This document shows positions 9,800-17,642 of a stretch of DNA of 17,642 nt, in pieces. The notes below the pieces were generated by a model that was given only the letters and a program-made list of their open reading frames with translations, was not told the DNA's origin and searched no databases. The position numbers and the translations under genes were made by a program. Position 1 is the first letter of the stretch. The number at the start of each line of letters is the position of its first letter. Location: the NCBI GenBank assembly GCA_018398765.1, contig JAHBMJ010002100.1, forward strand, positions 5,140 through 22,781, given 5' to 3'. The DNA comes from Chromera velia. Lineage: Eukaryota > Sar > Chromeraceae.

Positions 9800-11160
9800 A
9801 TACCGTTCCTAACTGGCTCTATGCGTGAATGAATGCGGAACCGGCTCCAACTTGCACTGAATTCAGCCTCGGCGGCCAGAACAGCCCGACAATTGGCTTC
9901 AAGACAAGACTGCATGTACACTACATCCGATCTAACAGAGCTTCATCGTTTCCGTTTTCTGAACAAAACCGCTTCTAGACAATCAAAGCATCATAACAGC
10001 TAGAAAGGGAAAAAACAAGCTAAGGTGTGGGCATATTATAAACGTCAGGCGGATAGAAATTTCGTCTTCTCAGCATGCAGAGTTGCTTGACCCGTTGTTG
10101 CCCTGTCGGAGTTGGCTCACTAGCCAACGTCTAAACAGCTCAAGGACAGTAGTCTAAGAATCGTCTTTCCACAGTGTTGTCTCCTTTTTTTGTGCCGTCT
10201 TGGAGCTTCAGGAGTGACCGGATTGACCAGGATGTCAACATATGGGCGAACCAAGATTCGGAAAAGTCAGTCACGAGTGAGGTCACTATCATTTGGTGGC
10301 ATCCATACTCTGCTATTGAAGCTTGCCACTTTACCATGCATTGATGTTCAACCACTGAACATACTTCTGATGACCTCATCTTTTATAAATGCTTGCCACT
10401 TGGCGACTCGCTACTCGTTTTTCGACGTTGACCTAGCTTCCAGCAACGGTTCGGTCTTCATACCCTGTGAATCATAAAACACACACCAGGACCGTCTATC
10501 TGTTTCCCTGTGGGAACCTTTGTAGTCCAACGTATTTGTCTTGCTCTCTTTCATGCTTTCACTTGTGCAGAAGGAACTCCTAATACCGCAAGCAGTGCTG
10601 TTTTCGTTTTTTCGGAATTGGATTTGCCCTCCCTGGAATGACTGGTGAGTTTGTCACTTATACCCGCTCCGCAGAGGAAGGAGAGGGCTTCCCCAAAGTC
10701 TAGAAAGCTAAGGAGTGTCTCACTATGGATGTATTTCACCAAATTGTTGCAGCTTTGAAGTCTCAGCTGGCCGTTTTGTGTATTGGTTGATTTTTATGGA
10801 AATGTACATACATACAGATAAGCATACAGACCGCTACACATTATCAGACCTTTGACCTCAATTTTCTCTTCACTCCGCTCGCTGAGTATCGACCACCACG
10901 TCGCTTAAGAGAGTGCAACCTGAGCTGCTTGCTGTGTAGCTTATGTTTTCTTTCTTTTTTGTGCTGTAAATCTATATGGTTCCTTCGTCACTGCAGAATA
11001 GCATGTGGATGTCTGCGTTTTACTGTAAATTTTGTATGCATTCACTTGCATTTGGGTGATTTTGGCACACACATCAGAATAAAATCGAGTCTAACAGTTT
11101 GCGTCTGGCATGAGATTTCCAGGAACGACGTGTTGGTGAAGTTATTGTTAATCTCATGAT
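9800..11160. other. Non-coding interior between the inverted arrays
   Basis: Short open frames at 10140-10379 (minus), 10190-10477 (plus), 10551-10742 (minus) and 10929-11159 (plus) have no recognisable domains, no supported splice partners and mutually overlapping shadows. I see no gene here. Confidence 0.4.
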
Positions 11161-11187
11161 GTGTTGACTCTCTTTAATGGGGGGGTT

Positions 11188-11206
11188 AGGGGGGCGAAGC
11201 CCCCCT
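11188..11206. repeat. Perfect G/C hairpin with GAA loop
   Basis: AGGGGGGC (11188-11195) pairs perfectly with GCCCCCCT (11199-11206) around a GAA loop. A further run of seven G lies just upstream (11179-11185), which could pair alternatively with the C run. The hairpin sits at the junction of balanced and AT-rich DNA, inside the right part of the possible element. Confidence 0.9.
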
Positions 11207-11214
11207 TATAGTTT

Positions 11215-11560
11215 GGCCTTCTGAACGTTTTGGAGCCCATTTTCTAAGTAAAGTTGACTCTTTAAAAACGTGAAATTTTTACAAAAAGTTTATACTTTTA
11301 CGAATGATACCGTTTGCACTAGGTTTTAGCTTCGTACGCTAAAAATTTTATCTCAGTATCAAAATTATCGACGATACCCCCTTTTTTTAGTCCTAGAATT
11401 TTTTGGAACCTTAAATTCTGATATAATACCGATATGATACCGATTCAATACCGATATGATACGATAGCTATCCCCACACTAGAATTGTCTTACAAATTTT
11501 TCAAAACTAAATTTTAGCTGGTCTTTAGCTAGGTAGCCTATAGGGTAACGGATAGGAAAT
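11215..11560. other. AT-rich island, right
   Basis: This AT-rich non-coding stretch surrounds the right inverted array. It contains AAATTTT-type blocks similar to those near 9550-9570 in inverse orientation. Nothing coding was identified. Confidence 0.4.
11400..11472 (-). repeat. (CGATA)n-like array, right member of an inverted pair
   Basis: Repeats of ATACCGATATGATACCG lead into GATACGATAGCTATC (11458-11472), the exact reverse complement of the core at 9588-9602. Outside both cores the flanks also share CACTAGAAT or its reverse-complement counterpart and A/T-rich AAATTT blocks, which suggests inverted element ends rather than chance. Confidence 0.7.
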
Positions 11561-11907
11561 AGGTCTAACGGATTGACCAGAGCAGGAGGAAGGCTAGAGA
11601 GAAGGACGAATGGAGGCAAGAAAAAACAGAAAGCAACCAAACAGAAGATGGAAGAGAGTCCTGAGTCTGAATGGGAGGGGAAAGGATAAAAAGAATCTCT
11701 CTGGTCGCGCATATTTAAATGACTTTTTTTTTTTTTGTTTTTCTACTAGATGACTGCAGTTAAAGCTCTTCTGGAGCATTCGATCGGGTTCGGTTTCAAG
11801 CTTTGACAGAAAGTTGACTTGTCAATGAGTTTGATACAGAAAAATAGGGTAATGGGTATAGAAAGGGGATTTGAGACAGAGGGGATATCCTAGGAGGTGT
11901 TCTTCTT

Positions 11908-12093
11908 TCAAAGTCCTTTCTTTTTTTGCCCTCCATAGCTAGCTCCATAGGTTTGAGGAGCAGGAGGGGGGAAGGTTGGGGATGAGGCCGGGAAGCAAGT
12001 GAGGTCGTACTCCTTGGTGGGGAGTCCCTGCTTCTCTTCAAGCTTCTCCTGCAGAGAGACTTGCGTTGAGCCAGTTCTCTCATGGTGGCCTGC
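11908..12093 (-). CDS. Possible 3'-terminal exon, unrecognised protein
   Basis: On the minus strand, an open frame runs from an acceptor-like TCTAG (ending at 12094) to a TGA at 11910-11908, 61 residues. The middle reads QEKLEEKQGLPTKEYDL, followed by a Pro/Ser-rich stretch and a basic end (GGQKKKGL), a composition more protein-like than the two alternative frames. An alternative acceptor CTCTCTGCAG lies inside it. There are no homologous motifs and no upstream exon was located, so this may be non-coding. Confidence 0.18.
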   Translation of the reverse strand, partial: AGHHERTGSTQVSLQEKLEEKQGLPTKEYDLTCFPASSPTFPPPAPQTYGASYGGQKKKGL

Positions 12094-12099
12094 CTAGAC

Positions 12100-12765
12100 A
12101 TAAAGAGATCGATTCTTAAGGCTTAAGCAAGTGTCGGCTAGTTTCTAGTCATCTCAGTGTGGCCTCACTGAGCGAGTCTTCATACTCCTAGGCTAGCAAT
12201 GCATACATGTTCAGATTGCTCTTCGCCATGATTGGGACACAATGACTACTGCATTTAGTCAATCGCATTATCTAGTGCGTCATATTAAAAATTTACTACT
12301 AGGATTCTAGGAAGTATAGTAATACTGAAGTATAAAGAGTTAGAGTCTCACGTTTTATATGCTATAAGAGCTTTAAGCATGCTTCAATACGCGCTAATAA
12401 GTTGAAATGAACCACCTCTAGCTATATTTCATACGTCGAGACAAAAACTTTTAGTTAGCTAAAAAAAAAAAGTCCATCATAAATAGGATGCCTATTGTTG
12501 GGATTTCTCCCTGGGCCGCTTTCCGGGGCCGTTGGCAGTAGGCCGCGCGCGCATAGAGAGGTGTGATGCACAGAGATGCAGTGTTGCAATGTAGCAATGC
12601 ATAGCAATGCATGCAGAAACTGATCGATCCATCGTAGCGTATATCTCTGGCTAAAGCCAAGACAGACGGCCTCTCCTATGAACCTGAAAGCATGAAGGAA
12701 TCTTTATCAATCAGTGGTCAGACTTGATTGTATTTTAAGTGCACTACTTCTTTTCTCTGGTTGCC
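12100..12765. other. Spacer upstream of the Gag-like gene
   Basis: This is AT-rich sequence to about 12480, then a GC-richer part. Near 12585-12615 short GCAATG units recur (GCAATGTAGCAATGCATAGC and on). CTGATCGATCCAT at 12620-12632 recurs at 14575-14587 on the far side of the Gag-like gene. No long terminal repeat, primer-binding site or promoter could be confirmed. Confidence 0.35.
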
Positions 12766-14094
12766 ATGGCTCACGGGACGCGTCTTGCTTCGGTTGAGCA
12801 AGAAGTGGTTGCCTTACATGAGGACCAGGCAGAGATCCTTTCTCTTTTAAGATACCTTTCTGGAGAGGCGGGTGGAGCTCAACGCCGGGCCCCACATGTA
12901 GTAGGACAGACTGATACCGAGCATGAAGATCGTCCCCTGCCCAACCAGTTTAGAATAAAAAATTTCGTTCGGGCTGGAGTCATCTCGGAGGCGTTCCTCC
13001 CAATTCGTCCTCTCTCGGGTGATCTCCCTGCTCCCCCTTCCGGGGGACTGCCTGCTCTTCCTTCAGGAGGACTCCCCGTATACACTCCAATGGTGCGAGG
13101 AGGCTTGTCGCCGCCTCCCAGACTCTCGCAGCCTCCTGCATTCTCGGATCGTGCGCCCTTTGTGCCTACAGAGGGGCCTGTACATTCAACTGAGAAATCG
13201 CCGTCTCCTTCGGATCCCTTGTCTTCTTCTTCCGACTCAGGCAGTTCTGCCTCGAGTCACTCCAAACGCCGACGTCGCCGTCGTTCCCGCAGGTCTGGGC
13301 GTGGAAAGAAGATGGACATGGCTGCTGTCCCCAAGTTTGAGAGGAAGCAGCACATTCAGGAGTTTACAGATCTTTGGGCCCCATACACCCGTGTACACCT
13401 CAAGCGGAGCAACTTTGACTCGGATCAAGAATGGTGTGACAACATCATTCTCGCCCTCAACCATGCCGCCAACGGCAATCGGCAGTTCAAAGCCGATGTT
13501 AGGAAGCTGAGGAAGGGAAAGAAGATCCCTGTCGAGCAGGTTGTCGACAAGCTGCTTGAGGAGTACGAGTCCGCTCTGCTTGCCCAACAACTGGCAATCA
13601 GAGAACGCGTCCACCACTTTCCCTGGGACATCCAGAAGAGGGATGGAAAGAGGAGAGTGATCTATGCCAAAAACACCGAGCTCTCGTGGCCGAAGATTGA
13701 TGACCGTCTCGATCGTCTGACGATGGACGCTGAAGAGATCAACATGGAGGTGACTGTGAAGGAGAAGAAGGAGATGGTGATCCAGGCATTCACGCCTGAT
13801 CAGCAAAGAGGTCTCTTATCCGATATCAAGAAGCAGCACCCTCACATGAGGGTGGCAGACCTCACTCAGATCTCGTGGGAGGTCATTGAGGAGTGGATGG
13901 TCTGGTATGCCTCTTTCGAGAGGAAGGGCCCGACCAAGGAGAAGCCGAGAGAGAAAGCAAACCATGCAAAGGAGAACGGAGACCGCAGACCCAGATGCCA
14001 CTGGTGTCAGCAAAGGGGGCACTTCATGAACAAGTGCAGAGACAAGGCGGCAGGGAAGCCCAGAGTCCCTTCAACTGACTGTACTGACAATTGA
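12766..14094 (+). CDS. Retrotransposon Gag-like protein with CCHC zinc knuckle
   Basis: This is an uninterrupted 442-residue frame starting at an ATG in good context (GCCATGG); a GTG 27 nt upstream is in frame but unlikely to be used. Residues 8-32 look like a short coiled coil. Residues 83-104 contain tandem SGGLPALP-type units. Residues 134-182 are Ser/Pro-rich and end in a highly basic Arg/Ser block (KRRRRRRSRR), a likely nuclear-localisation or RNA-binding patch. Residues 190-390 are a charged, mostly helical region compatible with a capsid-like domain. A basic linker follows, then CX2CX4HX4C at C411, C414, H419 and C424, the nucleic-acid-binding knuckle of Ty1/copia- and Ty3/gypsy-type Gag nucleocapsids. 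No protease, integrase or reverse transcriptase frame follows. It is either the Gag of a pol-less element or a Gag gene taken over by the host; a host zinc-knuckle protein is less likely. Confidence 0.8.
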   Translation: MAHGTRLASVEQEVVALHEDQAEILSLLRYLSGEAGGAQRRAPHVVGQTDTEHEDRPLPNQFRIKNFVRAGVISEAFLPIRPLSGDLPAPPSGGLPALPSGGLPVYTPMVRGGLSPPPRLSQPPAFSDRAPFVPTEGPVHSTEKSPSPSDPLSSSSDSGSSASSHSKRRRRRRSRRSGRGKKMDMAAVPKFERKQHIQEFTDLWAPYTRVHLKRSNFDSDQEWCDNIILALNHAANGNRQFKADVRKLRKGKKIPVEQVVDKLLEEYESALLAQQLAIRERVHHFPWDIQKRDGKRRVIYAKNTELSWPKIDDRLDRLTMDAEEINMEVTVKEKKEMVIQAFTPDQQRGLLSDIKKQHPHMRVADLTQISWEVIEEWMVWYASFERKGPTKEKPREKANHAKENGDRRPRCHWCQQRGHFMNKCRDKAAGKPRVPSTDCTDN

Positions 14095-14935
14095 AACTTT
14101 TGTACTAGAAAGTGACTTTTAATTTTCTATGTATCACACTAAATTTTATATTAAAAACTAAGTCTTTAAAGCACTTAGAATGATTCTATTTATTGTTTCT
14201 TACCTGCATGAAAGTATGAACAACTTTTAAAGATAAGGTTTAATGGGTTTGTGGTGTGTATATTGGAAATTGTTGGACGTGAGTGAGGTGAAAGAGTTAT
14301 AGTATGTTGATATGTCAAGGAGTGATTGCAGACTCTGCAGGCATGTGACAATGCATAGTATAATGCACAAACAAGCTAACTTTTACTTCTAATGGAATAT
14401 GCCGAATCCGCACACTGATGTAAGGAGGGAGCACACAGTGGGCAACCCCCATGAAAGGTAAGAATAAATGTTCGCAAACAGATCTGCCGATTTGACACCC
14501 ACAGAAAGCAGTTCAACCAAACAAATGTTGAGCACTATGACCGTGCAAGAGGTAAATGCTTAGTTTCTGAAAGCCTGATCGATCCATAGCCTCTAGCCAG
14601 AAGGCCTTGCCCACGACCAGCCATTATAGCGTTCTTGTTTTTTCTGGGTGAGGCCCAGCACTGGCCACTGGGTCTTAAAGACAAATCTATCCCGAACGGT
14701 CTTCAACAGTAAAACAGTCTCCAAAACAACTATACCTCTCAAGCTTTTTTAGGCAGTAAACAATATTTAAAAGCTTAAAACAAAGAGTTTTAAGCGATCA
14801 AACAGTACGATTTCCTGTTTTTAAATTAATTGGGTTGAGTGAGAGAAAAAAATATATTGTATTTGACCGCGCGGCGTGCGTGTTTCGTGCGTCAACGCAC
14901 GCGCCTGTCATGCATGCAATTAAGGCGGCGGTGGG
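14095..14935. other. Spacer downstream of the Gag-like gene
   Basis: This is AT-rich, non-coding sequence. All frames were examined for protease, integrase and reverse transcriptase and none were seen. CTGATCGATCCAT at 14575-14587 repeats the motif at 12620-12632. A stretch near 14745-14800 has TTTAAAAGCTTAAA-type self-complementary sequence. Confidence 0.4.
14886..14901. repeat. CGTGCGT/ACGCACG hairpin
   Basis: CGTGCGT (14886-14892) and ACGCACG (14895-14901) form a 7-bp stem with a 2-nt loop. An alternative left arm, GCGTGCGT at 14874-14881, can pair with ACGCACGC at 14895-14902. The GC-rich hairpin lies at the edge of an AT-rich block. Confidence 0.75.
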
Positions 14936-14951
14936 GAGCACTGGAATTAAG

Positions 14952-15012
14952 GCGGCTTTGCTGAGGAGCTGGGGTTGCTTTCGTCATTCTTCCGGTGAGT
15001 CTGCAGTTCCGT
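14952..15012 (+). repeat. Outlying copy of the exon-like repeat
   Basis: The sequence from GGCTTTGCTGAGGAGCTGGG to GGTGAGTCTGCAGTTC matches 16045-16104 at most positions. It ends at 14994 in front of a consensus donor, GTGAGT. Reading it in the frame suggested by the other copies meets a stop just upstream (TAA at 14948-14950), so this copy is truncated or not translated. Confidence 0.8.
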
Positions 15013-15241
15013 GTGTCCATGTGAAAACAGAACTAGACCAACTCCAACACTAATTCTGACTCCAAAATTTTTTTAAATATACAAACAGTTTAAACTAGTT
15101 TAAACATATTCAAAATCGTTTAAGTATATCTTTAGCAATTCTTTTGTTGTTTTTAAAGGTTTTAAATTAGAGCCCGGAGTGTATAAGAGTGAAGGTTGGA
15201 AGTGTTGTAGCACAGTGGCAGGCCGGGCCGGCGGGTCTGCG

Positions 15242-15263
15242 TGCATGCCGCGCGTGGCATGCA
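15242..15263. repeat. TGCATGCC/GGCATGCA hairpin
   Basis: Perfect 8-bp arms (15242-15249 and 15256-15263) flank a GCGCGT loop. It lies inside a GC-rich patch (15219-15320) that interrupts AT-rich DNA and contains GGCCGGGCCGGCGGG. Confidence 0.85.
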
Positions 15264-15639
15264 GTGCCGCGCCGTACGTACGTGCGTCTGTGCCGCGGTC
15301 TGCCCCAACCGGCCCACGCTTGACTGACGCACGCATCCCAATCCGAATATTCAGCTGTACGGTAGAAATCCGATTATATGCTTTTGCAGGCCGAGGCATC
15401 TGTCAGAAAGCAAGGAAGAAATTAAAAGATCCCGCTTCATTCCTTTCAGTTATAGCTCCACGTTGCTATACAGATTTTTTGTAGAGTGCACTTGTTGTGG
15501 GCCTGTCGCTGGGGATCGTGCGCCGGTGCTGTAGTGTGGCTGCACTTTTGAGGTGGGCTGAGCTTTACCGTCTCCTTTTAAACAACATTTTATATGGGCA
15601 AGGGGTTTTAATTGTTATGTCAGAAAGACCTGGGTTGAT

Positions 15640-16254
15640 ACATCTGTTTACCCTTTTTCCTTCCTTTTCATACGGTATGGATGCAGGAGTTTGGAGCTCT
15701 CGCTTGCCTCTGGTGTGCGGAAGGAGTTGCGTTCGTCTCGTCTCTTTGGTCAGTTAGGGGTTGGGCATCTCTGGGTATAACGCGGCTTCAGTCGGTCAAC
15801 TCATGTCAGGGAATGATCCACGTGGGTTCTTCTATTCACCCATCCTTCTTTTTACTCTGGCTGCATGGATGCAGGGTTTGGTACTCCCTCGCATGCTCTC
15901 CGGTAAGTTTATCAGGCTGAGCTTGTTTGTCTCACTGCTTGCAAGCCGTTCCATCAGGTCAGAGCATGATGCACCTCAGACCTTCCCATGCAATTTCATC
16001 CTTTTCTTGTTCGGTGGTTGCACGCAGGATCTGGGACCACCTTTTGCCTTTGCTGAGGAGCTGGGGTTGCTTTTGCCATTCTTTTGGTGAGTCTGCAGTT
16101 CTGTCTCTCTGTGTGGGTCAGTGCATGATACACTGTTGAGCAGATGTTTACCTTGAACCGTCGTTTTTGGCTTTGTTGCCTCTTGGGGATATGATTGAAT
16201 GCAGGTTTCGTTCCTTTGATCGTACTGAAGAGCAGCACTTGGGGCTCCGTCACG
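15640..16254 (+). repeat. Degenerate tandem array, about 155-160 bp unit, with exon-like cores
   Basis: Successive units share a pyrimidine-rich lead (CATCCTT plus T-rich), GGATGCAG or GCACGCAG, a core starting G-x-TTTGG or GATCTGGG, a GT(A/G)AGT or GTCAGT donor, and a GTCAG-x-x-ATGAT-x-CAC tail. The tails at about 15805, 15959 and 16118 are 154 and 159 nt apart. The cores are 15687-15748, 15875-15902, 16028-16086 and, more divergent, 16205-16254. Cores one and three are 62 and 59 nt, a difference of one codon, and can be read in the same frame. Whether these are transcribed exons or a satellite that happens to carry splice-like motifs cannot be settled from the window. Confidence 0.55.
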
Positions 16255-16503
16255 GTATGACGACCATCTCTCTGGGTCAGTAGTTTGTTTTCATTCGGTC
16301 TCTGTCAGTCGCATCGTTTTGCGTCCGTGCCTGTCAGTGAAAATTAGTTAAAGATAGTTAAAGGCATCCAGTAGGTACGGTCCAGAAAGAAAGAAGAGAA
16401 CTTATGGCAACCTGGAAAGAGGTAATGGGAGGAGGGGAAGGATGCTTGTCCTTACTTTCCGTTTGTCTCCCTTTGAATGTACTGCTTGTCTGCCTGTATT
16501 CAG

Positions 16504-17040
16504 GTCTGCTTTCTATCTTTGAGACTGCACACTGGCACCAGCCCCGGCCCCGATGTATGGATCCCGGCGGAGACAGAAGGTAGAAGAGGGGGCAAAGAAG
16601 TGAGAAGGAGAGCCTCAGGGCAGATCAAGAGAGTGAGCAGACCGGAGCGCTGGCGGGGCTGGGGGGACGTCCATCGACGGAGGTGGGGGCAAGGACGGGG
16701 ACAAGGGCGGGGGCCGGGCCCGGGGCCGGGCCATGCCGCGGCTTAGGCCAGGGCCGGCGGCATCACAGGGAGAAATTAGAGGGAGCAGAGAGACGCCAGC
16801 TGGAGGGAGCGGTGAGACGTTTGGGCCGAGTAAATGAACGTCCGCGACTGGCAAAGGAAGCCGGGGGCGATCGGGGCCTGGCCTGGCCCGGGCCGGCGGC
16901 GTCACAAGGGAGCAGGGCCAGGGCCGGCGGCGTCACAAGTGGCCGGGGTGGCCGGTGCCCGCCGGGAAGGACACAGACAATCCGGAGACTCGGAGAGGTC
17001 GGTGGGAGAAATTGGTGGGGAGTTAAGGCATAAAAAGTGG
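16504..17040. repeat. GC-rich low-complexity block with tandem GGGCCGGCGGC units
   Basis: The block is very GC-rich, with runs of GGGGCCGGGCC near 16710-16735. GGGCCGGCGGC(A/G)TCACA occurs at 16751, 16890 and 16921; the last two form a 31-bp tandem step. Long open frames on both strands (Gly/Arg/Pro/Ala-rich) follow from the lack of A/T-rich stops and are not accepted as genes. An acceptor-like TGTATTCAG ends at 16503, and the next 58 nt are open and followed by GGTAGA, so a short exon there is conceivable. Confidence 0.6.
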
Positions 17041-17150
17041 ATTGCCTAGCTTCGCAAAGGGTGCCGGTGGAAGCTGCACTGTTCTTTTAGGCCTATTTCA
17101 CACTTTGTGTTCCGCCTCTCCCTCTCGGATTATGTGAAAAAAATATTTGA

Positions 17151-17182
17151 CGAGGGAGAATTCAGGGCTGAATTCTCCCTCG
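17151..17182. repeat. 32-nt palindrome, copy 1
   Basis: The arms CGAGGGAGAATTCAG and CTGAATTCTCCCTCG are perfect 15-nt inverted repeats around a GG centre. It is the first of four similar palindromes in the last 500 nt of the window. Confidence 0.97.
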
Positions 17183-17304
17183 ATGAGTATCTGAAAAAAA
17201 TTTTTTGGAGGGAGAATTTTTTTTAGTGTTTTTTCTGGCTTCTTTTACCGAAATAAGTCATCTTTTTTTTGCTCCCTCGACAAAGATTTTTTTTTATTGT
17301 CACC

Positions 17305-17334
17305 GAGGGAGAATTCAGGGCTGAATTCTCCCTC
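17305..17334. repeat. 30-nt palindrome, copy 2
   Basis: This has the same arms as copy 1 without the outermost base pair (GAGGGAGAATTCAG ... CTGAATTCTCCCTC), again with a GG centre. It is followed by TCCGGGTATGTCAAGGAAATAT, which resembles the spacer sequence before copy 1. Confidence 0.95.
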
Positions 17335-17359
17335 TCCGGGTATGTCAAGGAAATATCGT

Positions 17360-17393
17360 CCGAGGGAGAATTTAGCCCTGAATTCTCCCTCGG
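17360..17393. repeat. 34-nt palindrome, copy 3
   Basis: The outer arms CCGAGGGAGAATT and their complement are perfect. Two changes near the centre (T for C, and C for G) leave an imperfect middle. The downstream GTCAAAATGCGAAGGA plus T-run matches the sequence after copy 4. Confidence 0.95.
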
Positions 17394-17551
17394 TCAAAAT
17401 GCGAAGGATTTTTTTTTCCTTCGTACCATAGAAAAGAGATGTACTTTGGATGAAAGGTGTTTGGGACAGCATTCATCTTGATTGAAATCGTGCTAACTGC
17501 TCTCTTTCTCTCCTGGCAGCTCTCAATGTGCAGCACTTTGAGCCGTTTCAC

Positions 17552-17585
17552 CCGAGGGAGAATTTAGGCCTGAATTCTCCCTCGG
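17552..17585. repeat. 34-nt palindrome, copy 4
   Basis: Two 17-nt arms abut with no spacer (CCGAGGGAGAATTTAGG and CCTGAATTCTCCCTCGG) and differ only by one T:G pair. Flanking bases (TTCAC before, GTGAA after) extend the symmetry across one unpaired C. Confidence 0.96.
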
Positions 17586-17642
17586 TGAAAATACGAAGGA
17601 TTTTTTTTTCTTTCGCATCACAGAAAAGACACATTTTTTGGA

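Larger units (their letters stand above)
9545..11530. mobile_element. Possible decayed DNA element bounded by inverted arrays
   Basis: Two divergent inverted repeats, about 70-120 nt each, bracket roughly 1.9 kb. The interior holds a GC-rich block (9738-9795, with several GGCCGGGC units) and otherwise unremarkable sequence without a transposase frame. A non-autonomous terminal-inverted-repeat element is one reading; two independent insertions of the same satellite-like repeat in opposite orientation is another. No target-site duplication could be fixed by eye. Confidence 0.3.
17360..17642. repeat. Tandem repeat of about 190 bp carrying the palindrome
   Basis: The block from the palindrome through GAAGGATTTTTTTTTC, a (C/T)TTTCG or CTTCG box, an ATAGAAAAG/ACAGAAAAG box and following bases occurs at 17360-17450 and again at 17552-17642, offset by about 192 nt. 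The second copy runs off the right edge, so the array probably continues. The part between copies (17451-17550) contains TTGATTGAAATCG and a CTGGCAG sequence with no gene recognised. Confidence 0.8.

Noticed and set aside
11188-11235. Helitron 3' end
   Set aside because: A GC hairpin is present, but no CTRR followed by T lies at the expected short distance, and no Rep/helicase or matching 5' end was seen.
14095-16400. pol genes of an LTR retrotransposon
   Set aside because: No frame contains aspartic protease, integrase or reverse transcriptase motifs; open frames are short and AT- or repeat-driven.
16477-17033. Overlapping Gly/Arg/Pro-rich frames on both strands
   Set aside because: Open only because of high GC and short tandem GGGCCGGCGGC repeats; no domain or clear gene structure.
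17245-17481. Frames on both strands reading EGEFRAEFSL-type peptides
   Set aside because: The peptides are produced by the DNA palindromes and interrupted by poly-T-derived Phe/Lys runs; better explained as a DNA repeat.
17151-17642. CRISPR array
   Set aside because: The repeats are palindromic and similar in size to CRISPR repeats, but spacing is irregular (about 26-170 nt), spacers are related to each other, and the genome is intron-bearing.
1-17642. tRNA, rRNA or other structured RNA genes
   Set aside because: Looked for the conserved TPsiC-arm pattern and rRNA-like blocks; none was convincing by eye.

Overview
The window looks like nuclear DNA of a protist or alga with spliced genes. 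Its genes are broken by roughly 45-400 nt GT-AG introns with pyrimidine-rich 3' ends that usually finish in TGCAG. Intergenic spaces run to several kilobases and hold simple repeats, AT-rich islands and mobile-element debris. A chromerid-like or other alveolate/stramenopile alga would fit, but no ribosomal or organellar marker is present, so the lineage is inference.

Layout. (1) 37-1849, + strand: the last four exons of a eukaryotic phospholipase D; the gene enters from the left edge. The second catalytic HKD motif is recognisable but has lost its histidine and lysine. (2) 1850-4620: a long spacer with a G-rich polypurine tract, two short tandem repeats, a 34-nt alternating purine-pyrimidine tract and an AT-rich island. 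(3) 4624-8785, + strand: a nine-exon gene model, in frame throughout, for an unrecognised protein of about 752 residues, with 4-5 hydrophobic segments at the N-terminus and a very long disordered tail. (4) 8786-12765: non-coding. It is dominated by two inverted CGATA/TATCG-rich arrays about 1.9 kb apart that may mark an old DNA element, a perfect G/C hairpin, and one doubtful exon on the minus strand. (5) 12766-14094, + strand: an intact 442-residue retrotransposon Gag-like protein ending in a CCHC zinc knuckle, with no pol after it. (6) 14095-16400: AT-rich spacer, then a degenerate array of about 155-160 bp whose units look like duplicated exons with splice sites. (7) 16500-17040: GC-rich low-complexity repeats. 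(8) 17150-17642: a family of near-perfect 30-34 nt palindromes, part of a tandem repeat of about 190 bp.

The genes show no functional link to one another. The most interesting signals are the apparently dead second active site of the phospholipase D, the exon-like repeat array at 14.9-16.3 kb, the palindrome family at the right edge and the stand-alone Gag protein.
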